Assembly: GCA_947646735.1 (NCBI GenBank)
Contig: CANTFK010000017.1
Coordinates: 434,001-498,000, forward strand
DNA length: 64,000 bases
From: Peronospora farinosa
Taxonomy: Eukaryota > Oomycota > Peronosporomycetes > Peronosporales > Peronosporaceae
Reading direction: 5' to 3'
This document shows positions 41,821 to 53,306 of the stretch, one piece after another. Under the pieces are notes generated by a model. That model had not been told where the DNA came from. It ran no database searches and saw only the letters and a list, made by a program, of their open reading frames with translations. Positions within the stretch are counted from its first letter, which is position 1. Each line of letters begins with the position of its first letter. A program made the translations under genes and the position numbers.

Positions 41821-44800
41821 CGGGATGGAGCCGAGGATGGAGACGTCGGAAAAGAGCGGAATAATTGGATATAGCTAGTAGCCACTAGTCGAATTGGTCG
41901 CTGGATGGCAAATGGCGTAATGAATGCACCTGAACACTCGGCTGTGCTGGCTCCAGCGATTGGACGGCAAAGAAAATGAAACGCCCGGCTCTTGGACTCT
42001 GTATGCTCCATACAAAAATCATACGTGCACCATCGTTCGCATCAGAGACAGATGCATTTCTCACATCGCACCTAAGCGGTACAACAATACAACACTAAGA
42101 ATTTGTGGCGTTGCTTTCGGGTCGGCCACCCTGGCAAAAAAAGAATTCCATAGCCGTGGCTTGAGCTTCCGTCGATTTGTCTTAGGTAACTGGATAACCG
42201 CGAATGAAGTCGTTCTTGACATTTAAGGACAAGGTGCTTACATATATGCTCGAAAGTGGTGAGGCCAAGGCAACGCCGCCGCTTTGACCGTCTCAATTAG
42301 TTAAGACGGAAGCGCTCACGCGGCCAATCAGAAAACCCATGCCGCGACATGTTCTAACTGGTTCTTCTTATCTGCGGCACAGAGTCGCCGCGACCAGTGC
42401 GCTGGGAAAAACTGATAGTCTCCTGTCTATGCAAGCCAAAAAATCGCTCCAAGCTAGATAGCAGTTGACAGGGTTCAACTTCACTATAATGTCTAAACAC
42501 GTGCGATCGGTCTTCAGCATATGAAATATCGATACGAATAAGGCTTGTTAGTCTCCCATCAAGCCTTGTTGCTGTAGCAGTATGTACAACGTAGTAAGTA
42601 CACGACTAAGCTTACTGATCATCCAGGCATATGTCATGCGCACATCCTCCTGCGTAATATCGGCAGCTCCGACCGCTGGTCATGCACGCACGGTCCGATC
42701 ATGGCAAATCGGGAAGCCGCCCACTGACTCGGCCCCTTTCGCTTTTCGCAAAATTCGAATGTCCCTGCGCCTGTCGTCGTTCCGTCTGATAAATTCATGT
42801 CCATCCGATCGCGAAAGCGAATCTTGTGCGATACGTCAACACTGGCGACGGCGCGAGAAGGAGACACTACCGCCACGGGCGGAACTGGACCCTATCGTCG
42901 AGTCGGTGCGAAGCATCGTTACCGATCAAACGCACATGTACGACAGGCGTGCAGGCGCGACACCAAATTCTCGATGGGGGAAGTGAAGTTTCGGCCTTGC
43001 CGGAATGAAGGGCGTGAGTATCATCGCAAGATGGCTGGACATGTCAAGAAGATACCTCTGATAGCCCGACAATTTCCATCATCGCTGATCACTACCGGTT
43101 GCTGGCCAGCCAGCCCGGTCGGTGACGAGGCGGGACATCCGAACCCGTCGCATGTTGTGTTACGGGTGTCTCAACAGAGCTGTTTGACGGTCAGTAGTCT
43201 GCGTCAAGCCTCACATATTCATAGAAAGGCAAACGTGACGTAATCATCGTCTGACGTATATAAGGGAAGGCGTTATTTATCACCTACCGTTTTCGTTACC
43301 ATCAACCACATGAGCGTCATCGCTTTTCGCAGGAGTGGCTTTAACCGATAAAACTACCTAAGTTTATATGTATCCGTTAAGTAGATTTTTCTCTGCACCT
43401 CAAGAGCCCTAGTAGCGACATGAGCCATTATATAGCTTTCATTTCTGTTATAGATTTTACCCTCTACAAAACAAGTCGTTTTTTCTGTCCTTAACGTCGG
43501 GACATCGCTTCCCCCCTCGTCGCCGCAAAGAGTGCGTGTCAATAATTAAAGAAATAGCGCTCCTACACACATCTGATATTGCCTTTTGTCCCAGGTCGGA
43601 GTGCTTCTTTTGCATTCAACTTGCTTCTGTTCTTCCGTTTGCTTTCTTACGTGTAAAAACATGGTGTGATGAAACGTGCACCCCTTTTCGTTACCGTTGG
43701 ATATTGGCGTTGACTTGTTGAAAGTTGTCCGCTTGATTTGCTGTCACCTGCCTTTGGGCTCGAAAATTTCAATCCTTGTCGGACTAAGTATCGTTCACGA
43801 CCATGCTGTGTGGCACGGCTTTCTCGCATGAACCGTCGTGTTTGTTGCTCGTAGTACCCTTTGATGCAGGAGAAGCATAGCATCATCGCGCTTAAAATGT
43901 CATGGGTGACACCTGACGATGCGAGCTTCTCTTGCTACACCAAAGGCATTCCTCGCTTGAAATAACGACACATTTATACCGCAGGAATGTTACAGCATTG
44001 CGTGGAAGTTCAAGCAAAAAGTTGTACGTTTTCGCAAAGCACGCATCCGACGCTTTGTTTGGTCGTTCCTCTGATCTTCACCGTATTCGTCGGGCACAGA
44101 TAGAAAGCCCACTTCTGTGCAAACCAGTCAAAGACCCAGGATTCGGCTGAAGCAGAAGCTATAATAGACTCGGCATATCGTGCAAGGTCGCCGTGAATGA
44201 GGGCAGTCAAGTTATTACTTTCGAGGCGTCGTCCCAGCCTTACATCTTGGTCAGACTGAAGTTAGCAGCTCCACTTGAATTTGCTAATCGCGTAGACCTG
44301 CCGCCTATGAGCATCCTCATGATGTCGGCAGAATCGATTCTGATAGCCACTGCGTAAATCACCACGTCGTTTAATACTTGACATCGTCAATGTTCTTTAA
44401 TACCGATTCAGATATAATCGATTAAAACGACATGCCCTAGGCTTGCAGAGGGAAAATTGGTATGTAAAACTTACGGATTGTTAGGAATACTTAACTTGGC
44501 ATGTGCTGGATCGTGTTACATTCAGCAAGAGTGCGACGCCTTTTGCTAAGACGCGTGGGGCTTCTGCAGATAACCCGCGCGGCGGCGACTGTGCTCGATG
44601 TACTCGAAAAAGATGATATCGGATTGTCAAGACGGACGTAGCGTCTTTTTACTCGGCAAAATACTTTAGTCCAGCTCGAGTCGACCGTGTCCTTTGCCAA
44701 GGCGACTGAGAGAGTAACACAGTGTTGTTAGAGAAGAGGATGGACCAGAGACACCTGCGAAAACAAATCAAGTATAGAAGAAGAAGAAGCGCTATGAAAG

Positions 44801-45298
44801 TGCAAGAAGAAGGTGCCATTGAGTGTCAATGCGGCTATGTGTTTTGCGGTTGCCATTAGCTCAGAAAATTAGCACAGTTGCAGCTACGATATTAAAACAA
44901 CTGACGGCGCCAAGCTGATGCGGCGGAATGTCGGAGGTTGTACGCGCAGAAATTTAAAAAATTGAGATCACTGTTGTACCGCCTGGACTAAAAAATGCGA
45001 GGGTTTGAAGAATCATGAAGTCTCGCGTAATGTCGTAATATCTTAAACGCACGATGATGGACAGATATTCATTTAATGATCTTTTACCCATGTCGTGCTT
45101 ATTTATCTTTTAGATGGTAGGGCATCGTCATTTATTGTTTGTTTACACTAACTTTTGCATTACCGATCCATAATCAGGAAAGTAGCTTATCGTAACGGAT
45201 TTGAACGTAGTTTATTGTAACGGACAGAAAAAAATGTGTCAATTTTTCTGTCCGTCACGACACAAAGCATTGCCATTCTTAAAGTAGTAGCTTTAACC
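41821..45298. other. Intergenic, no gene supported
   Basis: 3.5 kb with only short, broken frames. A 39-codon frame at 44740-44859 ends in ECQCGYVFCGCH, a Cys-rich tail that could be a relic of a zinc-binding protein. A minus frame at 44491-44700 (WTKVFCRVKRRYVRLD) looks faintly PH-domain-like. Neither is enough to call a gene. The SBDS promoter should lie at the right end, where two GTAACGGA copies occur (45194, 45219). Confidence 0.45.
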
Positions 45299-46437
45299 AT
45301 GAGTAGTGGCCGCATCAGTCAGCCCGTGGGTAAGATTGTGCATACTAATGTGGCTGTAGTTCGCATGCGTAAAGGTGGCAAGCGATTTGAGATTGCGTGC
45401 TACAAGAACAAGGTGTTTAATTGGCGCAATGGCGTCGAGGAGGACATTGACGAGGTCCTACAGATCGCTAAAGTCTACGAGAACGTGTCCAAGGGCAAGT
45501 TTGCCAAGAAGAGCGACTGGTCCAAGGCCTTTGACGTGCAAAGTGAAGAGCAAGCGTGTCGATTTATCCTTGATCATGGCGAGCTACAGGTTTCGGAGGG
45601 AGAGCGCAAGGCACTTGTCGAAAAGTAATCACGCCATCAACTGTCTGTCCAATACTCGAGGCTGTTTATGCTAACATTTTCTCGGCATTTTCATTGTTAT
45701 TCTTCGACAGCATGTATCGAGATATTGCTACAATTGTAGCGGATAAGTGCGTGAATCCCACGTCCAATCGACCGTATCCGTACACTGTTATTGAGCGGGT
45801 AATGAAGGAGATTCACTACGCTGTCATCCCAAACCGAAGTGCCAAGCAACAGGCGCTCGAGTTGATCAAGAGACTGCCAGAACACATTCCACTCGCGCGT
45901 GCAAAGATGAAGATTCAGATCATTACGCCGGCATTGGGTGTACAGGCGATCAAGACGGAGTTGCTGAAAGAAGGAGCGGAGATTGTCGAGCAGACTGGGA
46001 GTGACACGGTGCGGATGGTGGTACTAATTACACCGGGGTCGTACCGTATCGTCAACTCGCTTATACAGGAGCACACTGCTGGTCACGGTTCACTGGAAGT
46101 GATTGACCTGAAAAGCCACCAGGAGGGCGAACACACGATCGATGATGAAATTTTACAAAAGACAGAACGTCTTGGTCTATCAAGTACTCCTGCTGCTTCT
46201 GAACCTGCTCCCGCGGTAGCAACAGCAGTGGCTAGTAAGGCGAAGAACAAACGGCCATGCAGCACGTGCGGTGGCGACTTCAGCGCTGACATAAACAAAT
46301 ATCGTGAGCACTTTCGTTCCGAATGGCACCGCTACAACCTCAAGCGCAAGTCAAAGAAGCAGCCCGTGATCAACGAAGAAGAGTTCAACGAGCTTGACAC
46401 CGAAGACGTGGAGGCCTTTTTCACCTCTATGAGCTAG
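45299..46437 (+). CDS. SBDS: SBDS/Sdo1 ribosome maturation protein with C-terminal zinc finger
   Basis: Exons 45299-45624 and 45711-46437; 350 residues. SBDS, with the GTPase EFL1, releases eIF6 from the pre-60S subunit in the cytoplasm. The N-terminal FYSH domain has TNVAVVRMRKGGKRFEIACY and YENVSKGKFAKKSD; the second domain has MYRDIATIVADKCVNP and KQQALELIKRLPEHIP; the third ends PGSYRIVNSLIQEHT and GSLEVIDLK. The 86-nt GT-AG intron has CTAAC as a likely branch site (45671); splicing (phase 2) yields LVENMYRDI. ATG 45299 is chosen because upstream codons in frame lack ATG. Residues about 290-325 carry CSTCGGDF and HFRSEWHRYNLKRK, a U1-type C2H2 finger like that of the 60S factor Rei1/ZNF622. 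Plant SBDS proteins are known to have a similar extension; human and yeast proteins lack it. Confidence 0.95.
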
Positions 46438-47238
46438 GCCACAGAATTCGTGTTACGCTTAGCGCGCTTAGCTTAAAACACGTAATTTTGGACCGGAATT
46501 GTCATGCAGCAATGCTATGCGGTGCAATCGCGGTTATTCTTTGAAATTGTAGCGAGTGGTACAGCCAGTTAAGACTGTCGTTCAATCGAAACTTTGATGG
46601 CGTCCTCGATTTCTCGTAGCTTGGTTGTTGTCTCCGTCATTTTTGGTTTATAAACCCAAATGGGGAGTAATTAGTGGAGCTAAACCTGTAAGCAAATTCC
46701 GTAGCACATTCAGCGTGCGCACGCGCTCATCTTGGCCGAGTCTCACCATGCCTAGCTGTTGCCATTACTATTTGTTGTCGAGTATGACGGAGCCAGAAGT
46801 ATGGATATTGAGTTAGGCTCGCTTTGAGTTGCTGAAAAGTGTTTTCAAGAGGAAGACAGCGACCGTTCACCACGTCGCAGGAACTTTTGTACTTGCAACT
46901 TATTGTCTCGTTTAACAAACTCTTTAGGTGTCACACTGTGTTGCTGTTGTTTCTCACTGGAGTCAAACAAATAATAGCAAACAATGAAAAATATTGACGG
47001 CAAGAAACGAGTTTTACCATCAAGAACGATCCAATGGAGAACGCATCAAAAGGTACTGCACGTACCGGTATATCTCGTCCTGACGGCGGTACAGACTAAG
47101 AATACTGTGTTGACCACATCATTCTACCCTCTGAAATCCGATTGTTTCTAGTGTACAGAAAACTCAAAGCTGTGCACGCAAGAGACGTAGTATTTCGCGA
47201 CTTTAGGCCTTAAATCCAGACGTTTGACTGCTCATCTA
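46438..47238. other. Intergenic, no gene supported
   Basis: 0.8 kb, with no frame above background. It should hold the 3' end of SBDS and the promoter of the next gene. Confidence 0.5.
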
Positions 47239-48351
47239 ATGCTTCAAACGCTTTATTATCGTTGGGTGCTCTTAGTATTGCTCATAGCTTTGATTAAAGC
47301 TCGTACAAATGTCGCGAATGCATCCGTGTGCACAGCGTGTGGATATTTGGCAAAGAACTGCAGTGACTCGAGCGCTAGCGACGGTGTGAGCGTCTGCGAC
47401 TCCAAAAAAAATATTCAGATAGACGATGTATTCTGCAATGACGATGAGTGTCAATGTGCCGACCACCACAAATGTGTAAGCACTGTCGTAGGCTGCTCGC
47501 ACATTTTCCAGGCACGAAATCGACGTCGCTGTCTTGGTAACGTGACACTGTCTAGACGTTTTAAGAAGTGTGCAATCGATCAAGATCTTACAACACTTGC
47601 TGCGTCCAATGTGGCGAGTGACTGGATTTACTTTAAGCAGCGGAACAAGTGCCAGTCTATGGATTGTCTAGCTGTCAGGATGTTTCATCAGAGTGGCCTC
47701 GTGCAATGTGGACATTTGTTGGCTGTGTGGAAGACCAACTTATCTAGTTATGAAACGTCAGAGATTGTGACATTAAGCGGCATGAAAGCAGATATGATGT
47801 ATTATTTTATCGCAGACGGCTCTCGTGCGCTTGATATGAAAGCTGGAACTTTTCTCTACTCGGTTCCTTGGTCTTCAGAGACGTTATCGTTGGTGACAAA
47901 ACAGACAAACAGCACGGGCATACACTCGTGCTATGTGCTTCAGACACGGAATCAACCCAATGGTACGTGTGAAGGCTTGTACTTGCAATTCGACTCCAGT
48001 GTGCAGTTTGCCAACAGTGAAGAGTACGTGATGTCCACGTTGAGCTGGCAGGTTTGGCTTGCTGTAGTTGCTAGCGTGGCTGCAGCCATCGCTGCCATTG
48101 TTATCATGGGCGTGGTAATGTATCGGTTCCACCACATGGAAATGTTGACTGTCGAAACTGGTGAGGATGGTGGTCTCTTGGGGGAGCTGGAAAGTTTGCG
48201 CGATGGCGGAGGCACCAGTCCCATAACTCCAGCTAGTCTACAACCCCAGTCCCCAGCCTCGGGAGAAGGTCTTCTGCGCACTGATTTACGCCAGCGCGGA
48301 TCACCCGACGCCACACAGATGGAGGCGAAAGCTGGCTGGACAGCATTGTAA
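47239..48351 (+). CDS. Type I membrane protein with Cys-rich ectodomain, unknown function
   Basis: 370 residues from ATG 47239; the open frame begins 15 nt earlier without ATG. A signal peptide (YRWVLLVLLIALIKA) is followed by a Cys-rich ectodomain of about 250 residues (CTACGYLAKNC, DECQCADHHKC, GCSH) with several N-glycosylation sites such as NCS, NVT, NLS and NST. One membrane helix follows at about residues 278-305 (WLAVVASVAAAIAAIVIMGV). The cytoplasmic tail of about 65 residues is rich in Ser, Pro and Gly. The design suggests a cell-surface receptor or adhesin. The family is not recognised, and no kinase is attached. Confidence 0.75.
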   Translation: MLQTLYYRWVLLVLLIALIKARTNVANASVCTACGYLAKNCSDSSASDGVSVCDSKKNIQIDDVFCNDDECQCADHHKCVSTVVGCSHIFQARNRRRCLGNVTLSRRFKKCAIDQDLTTLAASNVASDWIYFKQRNKCQSMDCLAVRMFHQSGLVQCGHLLAVWKTNLSSYETSEIVTLSGMKADMMYYFIADGSRALDMKAGTFLYSVPWSSETLSLVTKQTNSTGIHSCYVLQTRNQPNGTCEGLYLQFDSSVQFANSEEYVMSTLSWQVWLAVVASVAAAIAAIVIMGVVMYRFHHMEMLTVETGEDGGLLGELESLRDGGGTSPITPASLQPQSPASGEGLLRTDLRQRGSPDATQMEAKAGWTAL

Positions 48352-51300
48352 ATAACACCCACAGGAAGTGAGCGGCAATAGTTAACTATTTTGGTGAAGA
48401 AAATACAATTTTGGAGCTCTGTCTAACTTGGAACCTCGAGTATTGAAAAGTTGAAGAATATCTAAACTGCTCAGTCCAGCAATCCGGTAGTCCTAAACTA
48501 TCGTTGTATCAGAAAAGTGCAGAGAAACACCATGGATGACGGAAGTACGTACCGTGTGTTGGAGCTAGAATCTGTCCGAATACTCTACCGATAAGCTGTT
48601 GTGCGAACGTGTGGTGGTCACCTTAAACAGCGCAGTATGACAACCTGAGGAATGCTGCTGGCCTGACGATATGTCTTAGCTGCTGGCTTTGTCATGCCGT
48701 CCATCTCAAAACAATAAGAATAAGGCACGCATACTTATAACTTTTTGTTTGCAGTCTGAAACATGGCTAATGTTAGGCGAGATTAACTCGACATCGCTGA
48801 GAAGAAAAAGCAGCCGCTGTTTGCTCGACATTCGATCCTCCTGTGCGGAAAGCTGTCTGATGTTGCTCAATAACGGCAAAGTAAGAATCTATTAAACAAA
48901 AAGTAGGTCTCATCTACCTAACAAGAATCACCGTTCGTGGACATTTAGAGTCGTCAGTGAGTCTGCTCTACTTTGCGCTGTCACGCTTCAACGTCCTTAT
49001 CTTTTATTATTCTAATCATTCTCCGTGTTGTGACCTACATCAGTCACGAGGGTCAGTTCATCCGGAACAGGTTGCTTCCCAGAGAACAAAAGCTCAGGCT
49101 TTTATGAGCGTGCGTTTTCTACGGCGAGAAAAAGTCGCTCAACAATAACCGATGCAGCTGAAAAACCATGATAGTTTTTTTAAGTTATCACCCTTGACCT
49201 CTCCGTGTCCTGATTGACGTAGTAGACGGCAGTATTGCCGAATCAACATGTAATGGTAGCGTCGTCGTGGGATCATTTTCATACGGTTCTAATAACTCAA
49301 CTCTTAATGTATGTTGCGCATTTTATCGCCGGTAGAAGACCCAAGAAACCTCAGGAGGCGTATCGTAGGATATTGGCCTGCCCAGCAGTCGTATCCATTC
49401 CACAGTCCTGCATAGTCGTGAAGCTCACGGCTGCAAAGCTGTCGACTTTTCAACATATTAACAATTGCATTCAGACGATGTTATAGCTCAGGACAATCCA
49501 CTAGTACTTCATTAAAATGTCGCGAGTAATGACGAACGAAGACGTTTTGTCACAAGCTTCATTATCGCCGTGTCACCCACAAGATTCACTATTTGCTGTG
49601 CTTTTCTGTGCTCGGTGGATACTTCATGATCTTTGACTGCTTAATGAACCTGTTACAACCGTTCCATAGAGACTAAGCTAAGCCTGAGAGATGTAATTCA
49701 AAATAAGAAGTGATCGTCCTCATACTCTTGTAATGTCTTCCATTTCTGAAAGAATTATTTGCGTCAAACAACCGAGTGTAATGATTTCACTTTATATGAA
49801 TGGATGCTGGATAGCTCGCATGATACCAAAAGACTCTTGCATTTGCGATACGAAGCATAACAATATATTTATTGTATAGACTTCGTTCATAACAATCTTT
49901 ATTGTCCGACCTCTGCTTACATGACATGACCTAAAAGTTGCCATGATCTTTTTTTGTATTGATCTAGTCTTCTTGCTAATGGTATAGCCATTCTTGACAA
50001 TGTTTCTTGTGCTGGAAAGCTTTTTTTATACTGAAGGTAGTGGCAGCATTGGCTAGCAAACGCGGTAACAACACATTGGATAAGCCGCGCTGACCAATGC
50101 CATTCAATCGGACCTGCAGCACGCCAAGCGATCGGCGTGTTTCGTTTAGAACAACCTCGACCACTGCTTTCGTGTCTTCTTCTTATTTGCTCGTTTTATC
50201 CTCAGTCCTGTATCTAGACGTTTTGCTTTAAAAGCTTGCGATCGAGAAGGAGTATCTTGTGTTCAGGTCCTGGAAGCCATAAGTGACAGCCCCGGCAAGC
50301 TAACGGCACTCAAGCATTTACCAAGCAAAGTGAGCATAGCGTTTGTCGAAAAGAAAAGCAACAAGTTGAACACGCTTGTCCTACTGACAGCAAAAAAAGC
50401 TCTACCGTTTCGCGTAGTAGGGCAAGATAGTCATGTGATGGGTCGTGGATGCTCTTCGATTTTCATATCATCGAGGCGTATGTACTTTTGCTTCCCTTCA
50501 CAAGCTTCGGCTATGAGTTGCGAATCACGAGACACTTTAACTACCTGTATGATCAATTTTGCTACATATCGCAGGTTATGCCGTCTTCATATTGATATTT
50601 GCTCAACGCAGTGGCGGGTTGTCTCAACAAATAATTCAGAATACAAGTTACCACTTGACAAGCAACGAACACTCATTGAAGCTTATCAGCTTCTACCTTG
50701 CATAAAGTTTAAGCCTACCAAAAGTCTACCAAACAAATTTTACTAAGACTTCAGGGATGTGACAGCATGCTTGACATTCGTTTACCAAGCAAAAAGTTAA
50801 CATTCATAGTTTATAGAAGACTCGTCTCATAGAAGAACTGGATGGAAATATTCCACCACAAAGGTACAGTCTTGGTCTACGTCCAGTAATAATACCGGTA
50901 AAAGCTGGACATTGAAGCGTGACGCTTAGGTGGAGCCAATCACGCTAGAGGAGCTCCTCGTGATAAGCGCTTTATAAATTTAAACAAATGTTCCGAAACT
51001 TTGTTTGCAAGACCGTACTGAGGGTACGTCGTCAGCTTCACAAGTAGGCTAGCAAGTATACTGTACTGGAGACAAGAGATATTCATACGATTAGATACAG
51101 GAACGCTTTTAACCTAGCGGTATCTTCTGTACAAAAGACCCAAAGCTTTTGCTGCGCACTATAAACAACGCTTTTAAGCACATTCAAGATAGAGATGAAG
51201 AAGTGGCGGTTATCCAATGCGTAGACAATTTCTTCAAACATCAAAGTAGATGGCTCCATATTGGCGACAAGTGGATACCTCGCACTTAAACGGATATCAG

Positions 51301-51601
51301 ATGCACATTTCGTAGTAAAAAAAACAGTTACATTTTGATGATATTCAGACCCGACTATGTACGTGTTGTTTATTAAGCTTTTTGCAATCATTCCCGCAAT
51401 CGCATCGCTGCAGAAAAGAGAGATTTAAAGTCCGAATTAACAGTGCCATCTGTTGACAATTTAATACAATCGACGTAATAGTAAAACAGACTTTTCTGTC
51501 CAGATGCAAGATAATAATACTCCATCCATAATAAGTACTGGCAACCAAGCGAAGCGACCGTCCCATTGTCAGTCAATACGTTGGTAGTAGCCATTGAGAA
51601 A
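48352..51601. other. Intergenic, AT-rich, no gene supported
   Basis: 3.25 kb. The only coding-like patch is about 50195-50460 (plus strand, frame of 50330), reading ALKACDREGVSCVQVLEAI and onward to KKALPFRVVGQDSHVMGRG. It has no ATG, and the continuation looks random, so it may be an exon relic. A minus frame at 49976-50164 (TRRSLGVLQVRLNGIGQRGL) is similarly isolated. Confidence 0.4.
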
Positions 51602-52993
51602 ATGAACGTCGCAGATCAACGTAACAGCTCATCGCCAATACCCATCGAGGTCAGCGTCGTAAGCGACACTACCATTAGCAGCAGTGACCGCTCCCGTTCT
51701 GACTCTAGCTCGGACTCGAGTGCCGATGCGCTAGACGACGACTACGGTGCACATGTCCTGTCGTCATCAGAAGATGATGACGAGATGAACAATGACGACG
51801 AGCTAAGAGATAAAGGGCAGGACGTTCAGCAGGACATTACAAACCATCTTCTGGTCAAGTCGATGACCTCTGGACTACAGGGATGCCCCGTAGACGACTT
51901 GGCCGTCGAGGATGAAAAACGACGGAGACGCTCGCGTCGGAATCTGAAGAAGAAAAGCAAAGGTAAGAACGCGCCGCTCATGGGCATTAGCCGTGATACA
52001 GAGAGTCTTCCGTCGATGCTCAGGCCAATCATGGTACGCACTCGTCGCAGTGGTAGCTCTCCAGTGCTCAGTGTACCAAATATGTCTACAAGCAGCACTA
52101 CTTCCGTCAGTTACAATCGTCCCAGCAGTGCTAGAGGAAGAGGACAAACAGTGGCATTATCACCAGCTGCAGTAGTTCTTTCAAACGACACTGGTGTTGC
52201 ATCCACCTCACCTTTGCTTCGAAAAGACTCAGCAGCAATTCGAAGACAATACTGGAGCCAATTGGGTTTCAGTCTATCTCGCAGCGATTTGGAAAAGAGT
52301 ACAGGACGTAAGAAAGAACGCCGTGACGGCTTGAAAGTACGGTTGAATGACGCTGACTCGAAAAACAAACAGGGCGCCAAAAGCTTCTTCCGGTTCATCG
52401 CAAGCTGGTACGCGCCGGTAACGGCAGTGAGTGGCGAAGACAAGACTTCACGGAAAGACAGGGATCGTACAGCCAGTGCAAGACAATTGCGGTCGTCACT
52501 CTTACGACACTCGTTGTCCAGTGTCGGTGACAACAGCGATGTCTTAAAACCGAAGAAGGGTGTGCAATTTAACGAAGAGGCCGAGTTGTTTTACATTCCG
52601 CTGCATCGTGACTATTCAAAGCGACAACGTGAGTGTATGTGGCCAACACGTGCTGATTTTGTCGCAATGGTAGAGCGCAATCTGGACGCTGTGTATGATG
52701 AAATGGAGCGTGAGTACGAGGCGCAGCTAGAGAACGAGTATCTGGAGAATGAAGGCATGGCACGTGAAGAGACCCGGCAACGGACTATCGAAGCTCAGGA
52801 GCGGAAGGCTGCCGAGTCAGCTGCCGAGTCGCGACGCAGCCTCTCACCGCCACGAAGCCGCAGTTCGAGTACCATATCATCCTCTGTGCCGATGCTCGCA
52901 CTGTCGCAGAAACAGGTGATAGTTTCACCTCGTGCTCGTTCTTCACACGACCTTCGTTTCAAGTACCTTAAACATCTTGGCATTGACAGTTAA
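51602..52993 (+). CDS. Ser/Arg-rich protein of unknown function
   Basis: 463 residues from ATG 51602, single exon. The N-terminal third is Ser/Asp-rich (SSSDSSADALDDDYG) and followed by a basic block (EKRRRRSRRNLKKKSKGK) that could be a nuclear localisation signal. Most of the protein is low complexity. The one compact region is near residues 310-390: KKGVQFNEEAELFYIPLHRD, then WPTRADF and a charged helix (EMEREYEAQLENEYLENEG). A second basic Ser/Pro-rich region ends the protein. The VQF...FYIP pattern recalls a short conserved block seen in other oomycete proteins, but I cannot name a family. Confidence 0.7.
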   Translation: MNVADQRNSSSPIPIEVSVVSDTTISSSDRSRSDSSSDSSADALDDDYGAHVLSSSEDDDEMNNDDELRDKGQDVQQDITNHLLVKSMTSGLQGCPVDDLAVEDEKRRRRSRRNLKKKSKGKNAPLMGISRDTESLPSMLRPIMVRTRRSGSSPVLSVPNMSTSSTTSVSYNRPSSARGRGQTVALSPAAVVLSNDTGVASTSPLLRKDSAAIRRQYWSQLGFSLSRSDLEKSTGRKKERRDGLKVRLNDADSKNKQGAKSFFRFIASWYAPVTAVSGEDKTSRKDRDRTASARQLRSSLLRHSLSSVGDNSDVLKPKKGVQFNEEAELFYIPLHRDYSKRQRECMWPTRADFVAMVERNLDAVYDEMEREYEAQLENEYLENEGMAREETRQRTIEAQERKAAESAAESRRSLSPPRSRSSSTISSSVPMLALSQKQVIVSPRARSSHDLRFKYLKHLGIDS

Positions 52994-53306
52994 ATGGAGA
53001 GCTACAATGGGTTCATACTGTAACACTTGTATACTGTATGTGACGGTAATCAGATAAGTTATTTGAATTGACTTGTTTTCTATCAAATACACAAATTTTA
53101 GTCTTTTGTGTAAGCCAATCAACGAAAGGTGGTAGTCGGTCCAGCGCCGTAGCTCCTCAGTCCCGCTCTTTACGCAGCTCCATGAACGCCTCCACCGTAT
53201 TAACAGCTGTCAGCTCTAGTTGTATGTATAGATCTCTATCTTGTCTAGCATCTTGTGTCTAATTATATTTATCAATGCTGATTATTCTTGCTCAATAGCG
53301 ACCAAG
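52994..53306. other. Short intergenic stretch before the SRPK gene
   Basis: 313 bp between two co-directional genes. No gene and no core promoter motif is recognised with confidence. Confidence 0.4.

Noticed and set aside
42582..43243. Overlapping frames of about 135-150 codons
   Set aside because: Composition is unlike the neighbouring genes, two frames compete over the same DNA, and there are no motifs.
44491..44700. Minus-strand frame with WTKVFCRVKRRYVRLD, faintly PH-domain-like
   Set aside because: There is no ATG, a stop lies just upstream, and there is no further domain sequence.
44740..44859. 39-codon frame ending ECQCGYVFCGCH
   Set aside because: Cys spacing hints at a zinc-binding relic, but it is too short and isolated to call a gene.
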